From Actinomadura luzonensis (GTDB lineage: Bacteria > Actinomycetota > Actinomycetes > Streptosporangiales > Streptosporangiaceae): a stretch of DNA of 64,000 bases. The notes under the pieces are model-generated. The model was not told the DNA's origin. It made no database searches and was given only the letters and a program-made list of their open reading frames with translations. Below are positions 58,386 through 64,000 of this stretch, in pieces. Where the stretch lies: positions 1,364,001 through 1,428,000 of the forward strand of contig NZ_JAKRKC020000001.1 in assembly GCF_022664455.2 (NCBI RefSeq), read 5' to 3'. The first letter of the stretch is position 1, and the number at the start of each line of letters is the position of its first letter. Both the position numbers and the translations under genes were made by a program.

Positions 58386-60137
58386 TCAGAAGAGCGGCAC
58401 GCCGTCCCTGGTGAGCCTCCAGTTCTGGACGGCGAAGCCAGCCGGGTCGATGGTGCCCTCGGCGGTGGCGTGCTCGATGAGCGCCTGCCGGATCTCCACC
58501 TGCGCGTTGTACAGGACGGGGGCGGTGGTGACGTGCGGGAAACCGCCGCCGCCCGACTGGCGGTAGTTGTTGATGGCGACCACGAACTCCTTGTCGGCCG
58601 GGACCGGCTGCCCGTCGTGGGTGAGGTTCGCGACGCGCTGCCCGACCGGCTTGCTGACGTCGATGTCGTAGGAGACGCCGGAGAGCTGGTCGTAGTTGTA
58701 GTCCGGGGTGCCGGCGGCGTTGGTCAGCTTGGTCACGTCCACCGGGTCGCCGGGGGCGAGCTGGTTGAAGTACTTCGCCGAGTACTCCAGGTAGTCCTTG
58801 AGCTGCGCGCCGGTCAGCTTGATCGCCAGCAGCGTGTTGTCGTAGACGTACAGGCCCGCGACGTCCCTGACCCGGATGTCGCCGGCGGGGAAGACGGCCG
58901 AGCGGCTGAACGGGGCCGCGATCGACAACACCGGCAGCGTGTTGTCCGGCAGCGCCTGCTTGACGGTCTCGGTCTGCACCTGCTGGATGTAGTCGAGGAT
59001 CGGCGTGTCCTTGTACGGCGACTCGGCCGCCGACAGCTCCTGCGCCGACTTGGCCACGACCTTGTTGACGTAGCCGACCGTGGTGTCGTGCTGCGGCTTC
59101 AGCAGCGCGACGATCTTCGGGTCCTCGGCGACGGTGTTGGTGTTGATCGTGGTCGAGGACTTGCCGGTCACCGCCCACCCGCCGCGCTGCTTGGTGAGCT
59201 GGAAGTCCAGCCGGGACAGGCGCTGGCCCCACTTGCCCGGCTCGGTCAGCAGCACCTGCTGCCCGGTGACCTTGTTGGTGACGAAGCGCTGCGGCACGTC
59301 GTTGTGCGCGTGCCCGAACAGCACCGCGTCCACGCCCGGCACCTGCTCGGCGACCATCGCGGAGGCGTTCTCGACCGGCAGGTCGCCGCCGTAGGAGGAC
59401 ATGCCGTTGTCGCCCGCGTGCGCGGTCACGACGACCACGTCCGCGCCGAGGCCGCGGATGACCGGCACCCACTTCCGCGCCGACTCGACCAGGTCGGTGA
59501 AGCGCAGTTTGCCCTCGACGTTGGCCTTGTCCCAGATGGCCACGCCGGGGTTGGTGAGGCCGAGCACGCCGACCTTGACCGGCTTCTCGCCCGCGACCTT
59601 CATGGTCTTGATGACGAACGGCTGGTACGCCGGCAGCCCCGAGCGGTCGCGGACCGCGTTCGCGCCCAGCACCGGGGCCTTCATCTGCTTGATCCAGGTG
59701 GCGAGCAGCGGCAGACCGTAGTTGAACTCGTGGTTGCCCAGGGTCACGGCGTCGTAGCCGATGGCGTTCATGGCCTTGGCCATCGGGTGGGTCTGGCCGG
59801 TCTCGGTGATCGGCTCGACCTTGGCGTAGTAGTACGCCAGCGGGGTGCCCTGGATGGTGTCGCCGGAGTCGAACAGCAGCGTGCGGTCCGCCCCGCGCTC
59901 GGCCCTGATCTGGTTGACCAGGGTGGACACCTTGGCCAGGCCGACGCTGTTGCCGGCGCTGTCGGCGTAGCCGGCGTCCTTGAAGTAGTCCCAGTTCAGG
60001 GCGTTGCTGTGGAGGTCGGAGGTGCCCATGACGGTGACGGTGACCGTCTTCGCGGGCCCGGCCTCGGCGGGGAGCGCCACCAGGGCCAGCGCGGTCAGCG
60101 TGGCGGCCCCGGCGAGGGCGAGCTTCTTGGTCTGCAT
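58386..60137 (-). CDS. Secreted 5'-nucleotidase / 2',3'-cyclic phosphodiesterase
   Basis: A 583-aa exported phosphatase. A Sec signal peptide ends near residue 27 (ALPAEAGPA). The calcineurin-like domain has the di-metal motifs TSDLHSN, LLFDSGDTIQG, LGNHEFNYG, VVTAHAGDNG and LFGHAHND. The C-terminal 5'-nucleotidase domain (VLSIAAPFSRSAV, then NYRQSGGGGFP) binds the base. It hydrolyses extracellular nucleotides to salvage phosphate and nucleosides. Its stop directly abuts the stop of the convergent cydB gene. Confidence 0.93.
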   Translation of the reverse strand: MQTKKLALAGAATLTALALVALPAEAGPAKTVTVTVMGTSDLHSNALNWDYFKDAGYADSAGNSVGLAKVSTLVNQIRAERGADRTLLFDSGDTIQGTPLAYYYAKVEPITETGQTHPMAKAMNAIGYDAVTLGNHEFNYGLPLLATWIKQMKAPVLGANAVRDRSGLPAYQPFVIKTMKVAGEKPVKVGVLGLTNPGVAIWDKANVEGKLRFTDLVESARKWVPVIRGLGADVVVVTAHAGDNGMSSYGGDLPVENASAMVAEQVPGVDAVLFGHAHNDVPQRFVTNKVTGQQVLLTEPGKWGQRLSRLDFQLTKQRGGWAVTGKSSTTINTNTVAEDPKIVALLKPQHDTTVGYVNKVVAKSAQELSAAESPYKDTPILDYIQQVQTETVKQALPDNTLPVLSIAAPFSRSAVFPAGDIRVRDVAGLYVYDNTLLAIKLTGAQLKDYLEYSAKYFNQLAPGDPVDVTKLTNAAGTPDYNYDQLSGVSYDIDVSKPVGQRVANLTHDGQPVPADKEFVVAINNYRQSGGGGFPHVTTAPVLYNAQVEIRQALIEHATAEGTIDPAGFAVQNWRLTRDGVPLF

Positions 60138-60147
60138 GCCCGGGAGG

Positions 60148-60176
60148 GTAATCGGGACAAATTACTCGGTGATTAC
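60148..60176. promoter_or_regulatory. Inverted repeat upstream of the nucleotidase
   Basis: GTAATC (60148-60153) and GATTAC (60171-60176) flank an inner ATTAC, in the short AT-rich gap between the nucleotidase start and the end of the hydrolase gene. It could be a phosphate- or nutrient-responsive operator or part of the promoter. Confidence 0.35.
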
Positions 60177-60943
60177 GATTCTCCCGGCAGCTCCCGCGTC
60201 AGGAAGCCGCGGATCAGCGCGGTGATCTCCGCCGGGCGCTCGTGCAGCACCACGTGACCGCTGTCCAGCTCGGCGTACTCGCTGCCGGGGATCGCGGCGT
60301 GCATCGCGCGGGCGTGCTCGACCGGGATCAGGTAGTCGCGGGTGTTGCCGACGACCAGCGTGGGCGCGGTGATCTTCGGGAGCAGGTCGCGGACGTCCGC
60401 CTTCAGGTCCAGCTCGATCTGGCGGAGCGTGCCGGGCGGCGCCTCCCCCATGAGCGCCGCGGTCCCGGCCGCGCGGACGAACTCCGGGCTGAAGGCCACC
60501 AGCGGCCCGTACGCGGCGAAGCTCTCGGGGTCGGTGCGGGCCAGCCGCGCCCAGGTGCGCAGGCCCAGTTCGAGACGGTCGTCGGCGAGGTGCGTCCAGC
60601 CCGCGATGAGGATCAGCCGCCGGACCAGCTCGGGCCGCTCGGCGGCGAGCTTCGCGGCCACGACCGCGCCCAGGGAGAAGCCGACCAGGTCGGACGGGCC
60701 CTCGAAGGCCGCGGCGACCTGCCCGGCGAGCAGGTCCAGCGTCAGCTCGCCGCCGGGGTCGGCGCTCGCGCCGCTGCCCGCGTAGTCGGGCGTGATGACG
60801 GTGCGGAGGTCGGCCAGGCCGGGCACGAGGTGGGCCCAGTTGGTGGCGGCGTCGCCGCCGGTGCCGTGGACCAGGACCAGGCCGGGGCCCTCGCCCGCCC
60901 GGCCGTAGTGGACGGGTCCCGCGGGGTGCTGTGCGATGGGCAT
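60173..60943 (-). CDS. Alpha/beta hydrolase of the TetR-controlled pair
   Basis: A 256-aa hydrolase. The oxyanion motif is LVHGTGGDAATNW, the nucleophile elbow VGFSLGAVV (Ser in GFSLG), the acid in VVGNTRDYLIP and the His in LDSGHVVLHE. It follows the SDR gene by 9 bp on the same strand, so the two are one transcription unit controlled from the operator at 61700-61745. Substrate unknown. Confidence 0.9.
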   Translation of the reverse strand: MPIAQHPAGPVHYGRAGEGPGLVLVHGTGGDAATNWAHLVPGLADLRTVITPDYAGSGASADPGGELTLDLLAGQVAAAFEGPSDLVGFSLGAVVAAKLAAERPELVRRLILIAGWTHLADDRLELGLRTWARLARTDPESFAAYGPLVAFSPEFVRAAGTAALMGEAPPGTLRQIELDLKADVRDLLPKITAPTLVVGNTRDYLIPVEHARAMHAAIPGSEYAELDSGHVVLHERPAEITALIRGFLTRELPGES

Positions 60944-60952
60944 GTCCGCTCC

Positions 60953-61687
60953 TCAGAGGTTGCCGCCGCCGGTGGCGTCGATCGTGCTGCCGGTGATGAA
61001 GCTCGCCTGCGGGGAGGCGAGGAAGGCGACCGCGCCGGCGATCTCCTCGGGGCGGCCGACGCGGCCGAGCGCGTGCCGGCTCGCCGCGTACGCGGCCGCC
61101 TCGGGGTCGCCGCGCAGCCAGGCGGCGTTGGCGTCGGTGTCGATGATGCCGGGGGCGACGTCGTTGACCGTGATGCCGCGCGGCCCGAGCTCCTTGGCCA
61201 GGGCCAGGGTGAACGTGCGCAGGGCGCCCTTGGTCATCGCGTAGGCGATGCCCTCGGGGAAGGCGATGCGGGTCGCGCCGGAGGTGATCGTGATGATCCG
61301 GCCGCCGTCCGGGATCAGCGGCAGCAGCCGCCTGGTCAGGAAGAACGGGCCTTTGACGTTGACCGCGAAGACCCGGTCGTAGGTCTGCGGCGTCTCCTCG
61401 GCGATCGGGCCGGAGCCGGCGATGCCGGCGTTGTTGACCAGCACGTCCAGCGCCGGGAAGGCGTCCGCGACGTGGTCGGCGAGCCGTTCGGTGTCCGCCG
61501 GGTCGCCGAGGTCGGCGCGGACGGCGAAGGCGCTGCCGCCCGCCTGTTCGATGCGGCCGGTCACCTCCTTGGCGGCGGTGTCGTCGGCGGTGTAGGTGAG
61601 CGCGACGCGGAAGCCGTCCGCGGCCAGGCGCAGCGCGACGGCGCGGCCGATCCCTCTGCTGCCGCCCGTCACGAGGGCAGTCCTCAT
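60953..61687 (-). CDS. Short-chain dehydrogenase/reductase
   Basis: A 244-aa classical SDR. Cofactor motif is VTGGSRGIGRAVAL, followed by NNAGIAG. The catalytic Ser lies in ITSGATR and Tyr/Lys in YAMTKGAL. The loop after strand 2 (LTYTADDTAAKE) suits NADP. It shares an operator with the divergent TetR gene. Related TetR/SDR pairs respond to aldehydes or ketones; the substrate here is unknown. Confidence 0.93.
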   Translation of the reverse strand: MRTALVTGGSRGIGRAVALRLAADGFRVALTYTADDTAAKEVTGRIEQAGGSAFAVRADLGDPADTERLADHVADAFPALDVLVNNAGIAGSGPIAEETPQTYDRVFAVNVKGPFFLTRRLLPLIPDGGRIITITSGATRIAFPEGIAYAMTKGALRTFTLALAKELGPRGITVNDVAPGIIDTDANAAWLRGDPEAAAYAASRHALGRVGRPEEIAGAVAFLASPQASFITGSTIDATGGGNL

Positions 61688-61699
61688 CCCTGGATCCCC

Positions 61700-61745
61700 T
61701 TTCTGTAGTGATCGCTACAGAAACCATAATATAGCGATCGCTATA
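61700..61745. promoter_or_regulatory. Two palindromic TetR operators
   Basis: TTTCTGTAG-N6-CTACAGAAA (61700-61723) and the perfect TATAGCGATCGCTATA (61730-61745) share the TGTAG/TATAG-N-GATCG core. They fill the gap between the SDR and TetR start codons and are almost certainly bound by that TetR protein. Confidence 0.85.
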
Positions 61746-61755
61746 GAATGAGGGC

Positions 61756-62352
61756 ATGGCCAGACAGCGGGCATTCGACAGGGACACGGCGCTGGAGCAG
61801 GCGCTGCGGGCGTTCTGGCGGCACGGCTACGAGGCGACCTCGGTCGCCGAGCTGACCGCCGCCATGGGCATCAAGCCGCCCAGCCTGTACGCCGCCTTCG
61901 GCGACAAGCGGCGGCTGTTCGAGGAGGTCGTCGCCCGCTACCAGCGCACCTACGGCGCCTTCACCACCCGGGCCCTGGCCGAGGAGCCCACCGGGCGGCA
62001 GGCGATCGAGCGGGTGCTGCGGGAGGCCGCCGCCGAGTACGCCAGCGACGAGCACCCGCGCGGCTGCATGGTCATCTCCTCGGCGGTCAACTGCGGGCCG
62101 GAGTCCGCCGAGGTGGAGGAGCTGCTGCGCGGCTTCCGCGAGGAGGCCAAGGCCGCGCTCAAGCGGCGCATCGACGAGGACGCGGCGGCGGGCCGCCTCC
62201 CGGCCGCCACGGACACGGCCGGGCTCGCGACCTTCTACGCCGCCGTCATCCAGGGCATGTCCACCCAGTCGAGGGACGGGGCGGGGCTCGCCGAGCTGCG
62301 GCGCGTCGCCGCGCTCGCCATGGCGGCCTACCCCGCTCCTCCTGGAGCCTGA
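61756..62352 (+). CDS. TetR-family repressor
   Basis: A 198-aa regulator. Its DNA-binding domain reads ALEQALRAFWRHGYEATSVA and MGIKPPSLYAAFGDKRRLF, the AcrR-like branch with PPSLYAAFG recognition helix. The C-terminal domain contains HPRGCMVISSAVNCGPES, with two Cys that could sense electrophiles or oxidation as in related NemR-type repressors. It is divergent from the SDR/hydrolase pair across two strong operators and ends one base before the convergent GH13 gene. Confidence 0.92.
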   Translation: MARQRAFDRDTALEQALRAFWRHGYEATSVAELTAAMGIKPPSLYAAFGDKRRLFEEVVARYQRTYGAFTTRALAEEPTGRQAIERVLREAAAEYASDEHPRGCMVISSAVNCGPESAEVEELLRGFREEAKAALKRRIDEDAAAGRLPAATDTAGLATFYAAVIQGMSTQSRDGAGLAELRRVAALAMAAYPAPPGA

Positions 62353-62353
62353 C

Positions 62354-64000
62354 CTACTGGAACTTCACGGAGGCGTCCTCGGGGGCGATCTCCGGCGGGG
62401 AGGCCCGCAGCCAGCGGCAGCCGTGCGGCCCCAGCGGCACCGTCACCACGGCGTCCTCCGGCACGTCGAGGGTGCCGTCCACCAGCAGGTCCGTGAGCTG
62501 GTTGCCCTCCAGGCCCGGCAGCTTCAGCTCCACGTCCACCGCCGTGTCGCACAGGTTGTGGACGACCACGACGGAGGCCCCGTCGGCGTCGCAGCGGTGC
62601 GCGAGGACCGCGTCGTGCCCGCTGTCCAGCACCGTGTACTCGCCCCACGCCAGCTCCGGGCACTCCCGGTAGCGCTCGATGAGGAGCTGGAACCAGCGCA
62701 GCAGCGAGGCGGTGTCCCGCTTCTGGTCGGCCACGTTGACCCGGTCGGGGGCGAAGGAGCCCTCGGGGATCTCGCGCACCGGCTCGGCCGGGCTGAACCC
62801 GCCGTCGGACGACCACTGCATGGGGATGCGGACCGCGAGCCTGCCCTCCTCCTCCAGGTTCTCGCCCATGCCGATCTCCTCGCCGTAGAAGATCACGGGG
62901 GTGCCGGGCAGGGAGAACAGCAGGCTGTAGGCCATCTTGATGCGCCGCAGGTCACCGCCGAGCATGGTCGGCAGGCGGCGGCGCAGGCCCCGGCCGAAGA
63001 TCTGCATGTCCTTCTCGGGGCCGAACGCCTGGAAGACCTCCTCACGCTCCTCGTCGGTCAGCTTGTCGAGGGTCAGCTCGTCGTGGTTGCGGAGGAACAT
63101 CGCCCACTGGCAGTCCTTGGGGGGCGCGGGGCGTTCGCGGAGCGCGTCGGCGAGGGGGCGGGCGTCCTGGCGGGCCATCGACAGCCAGGCCTTCTGCATG
63201 CCGATGAAGTCGAAGCACATGGTGACCTGGTCGCCGAGGCCGTCGCCGAAGTAGCGGATTAACTCCGGATAGGGCACGTTGACCTCGCCGAGCAGGATCG
63301 AGCCGCCCTTGCGCCGGGTCATGAACGCCCGCAGGTCCTGGAGGAACTCGTGCGGGTCGGGCAGCTTCGGGTCCACGTTCTCGATGAGGAACGGCACGGC
63401 GTCCACCCGGAAGCCCGACAGGCCCAGCTCCATCCAGAACCCGAGGATGCGGGTGATCTCGTCCCTGACCTCGGGGTTGGCCACGTTGAGGTCCGGCTGG
63501 TGCTTGTAGAAGCTGTGCAGGTAGTACTGCTCGGAGCCCTCGTCCCACTGCCAGATGGAGTCCTCCTTGTCGGGGAAGACCACCTTGCTCGGGTCGTCCG
63601 GCTCCGGCTTGTCGGACCAGACGTACCAGTCGCGGAAGGGGGAGTCCTTGCTGCTGCGCGACTCCTTGAACCAGGGGTGCTGGTCGGAGGTGTGGTTGAC
63701 GACCAGGTCCGCGATGACCCGCAGGCCCCGGTCGTGGGCGGTGCGCATGAACTCCACGAAGTCGCCCAGCGTGCCGAGGCGGGGGTCGACGCTGTAGAAG
63801 TCGGTGATGTCGTAGCCGTCGTCCCGGTTGGGGGTCGGGAAGAACGGCATCAGCCACAAGCACGTCACACCGAGCCCGGCCAGGTAGTCGATCTGCTGCG
63901 TGAGCCCGCGGAAGTCGCCGACCCCGTCACCGTTGCCGTCCTTGAAGGTCTCCACGTCGAGGCAATAGACGACGGCGTTCTTCCACCAGACGTCGGAGGT
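62354..64000 (-). CDS. GH13 alpha-glucosidase/trehalose synthase-like enzyme, 5' end outside the window
   Basis: At least 548 residues; the frame stays open to base 64000 (WWKNAVVYCLDVETFKDGNG), so the start is beyond the edge. The barrel has the four GH13 regions: DLVVNHTS, GFRVDAVPFL with the nucleophile Asp, ILLGEVNVPY with the acid/base Glu, and FLRNHDEL with the transition-state Asp. A C-terminal beta domain ends in RWLRASPPE. The overall order resembles GH13_16-type trehalose synthases and related cytoplasmic glucosidases. A trehalose- or maltose-active enzyme is likely, though substrate class is inferred. Confidence 0.88.
   Translation of the reverse strand, partial: TSDVWWKNAVVYCLDVETFKDGNGDGVGDFRGLTQQIDYLAGLGVTCLWLMPFFPTPNRDDGYDITDFYSVDPRLGTLGDFVEFMRTAHDRGLRVIADLVVNHTSDQHPWFKESRSSKDSPFRDWYVWSDKPEPDDPSKVVFPDKEDSIWQWDEGSEQYYLHSFYKHQPDLNVANPEVRDEITRILGFWMELGLSGFRVDAVPFLIENVDPKLPDPHEFLQDLRAFMTRRKGGSILLGEVNVPYPELIRYFGDGLGDQVTMCFDFIGMQKAWLSMARQDARPLADALRERPAPPKDCQWAMFLRNHDELTLDKLTDEEREEVFQAFGPEKDMQIFGRGLRRRLPTMLGGDLRRIKMAYSLLFSLPGTPVIFYGEEIGMGENLEEEGRLAVRIPMQWSSDGGFSPAEPVREIPEGSFAPDRVNVADQKRDTASLLRWFQLLIERYRECPELAWGEYTVLDSGHDAVLAHRCDADGASVVVVHNLCDTAVDVELKLPGLEGNQLTDLLVDGTLDVPEDAVVTVPLGPHGCRWLRASPPEIAPEDASVKFQ

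Noticed and set aside
1..64000. tRNA, rRNA or known riboswitch genes
   Set aside because: I looked for cloverleaf ends, conserved rRNA stretches and common riboswitch cores in the gaps and saw none; a covariance-model scan would be needed to exclude small RNAs.

Overview
The window is very GC-rich DNA with strong G/C bias at third codon positions, GTG and TTG starts, and many 1-4 base gene overlaps. It is clearly from a filamentous actinomycete. The gene families (CU044_5270, DUF574 methyltransferase, DUF6879, AfsR-type regulator, many LacI and TetR regulators, plant cell-wall hydrolases) fit the Streptosporangiales, for example a Nonomuraea-like organism. That placement is inference: no rRNA or marker gene is present. 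I saw no tRNA, rRNA or CRISPR array.

Layout. 1-6.7 kb: end of a hydrolase gene, its divergent ArsR-like regulator, an odd sigma-factor/CU044_5270 fusion, a heterodimeric ABC exporter and a GH18-like protein. 6.7-10.6 kb: a DUF574 methyltransferase, then a compact operon that looks like a ribosomal peptide (RiPP) pathway. It holds an E1/ThiF enzyme with an N-terminal leader-binding-type domain (MccB-like layout), a 40-residue precursor ending in Asn, a strong hairpin, a DUF6879 protein, and a membrane M50 protease with its own PqqD-like N-terminus. This is the best candidate for an undescribed system. 10.6-14.8 kb: a secreted pectate lyase, then a three-gene unit (small helical protein, 692-aa protein, lipoprotein) resembling a secreted-effector locus. 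14.8-18.9 kb: an AT-richer island with HNH nuclease, HEPN protein, DUF262 protein, a minimal GntR regulator and two small proteins; it looks like an acquired defence island. 18.9-24 kb: DUF418 remnant, ROK protein, tandem repeats, a quinone oxidoreductase behind a MerR-type dyad, a decayed second pectate lyase and a SLC13/ArsB-type permease.

24-29.5 kb: DUF1348 protein and TetR; a three-subunit molybdenum hydroxylase operon with its own TetR. 29.6-32.8 kb: secreted GH5 mannanase with FnIII and CBM2, a broken LysR gene, and a glutamine-amidotransferase-like protein. 32.8-42.7 kb: orphan histidine kinase, then a glycan-uptake operon (binding lipoprotein, two permeases, GH127 arabinofuranosidase) divergent from a LacI regulator, a membrane protein, a TusA-like protein and a second LacI regulator. 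42.9-48.9 kb: hydrolase, small proteins, TetR/FabH pair, frameshifted glycosyltransferase, NAD-dependent epimerase and a ChaN/TraB-like protein. 48.9-58.4 kb: AfsR-type regulator, FAD monooxygenase, membrane fatty-acid desaturase, two-component system and a short cytochrome bd oxidase. 58.4-64 kb: secreted 5'-nucleotidase, hydrolase, SDR, TetR and the 3' part of a GH13 enzyme that runs off the window.

Two themes recur. First, plant polysaccharide use: pectate lyase, mannanase, arabinofuranosidase with ABC importer, and a GH13 enzyme, with LacI-type palindromes in front of several of these genes. Second, decay by in-frame internal deletion: the sigma fusion, second pectate lyase, LysR gene and perhaps the DUF574 C-terminus have all lost internal blocks.
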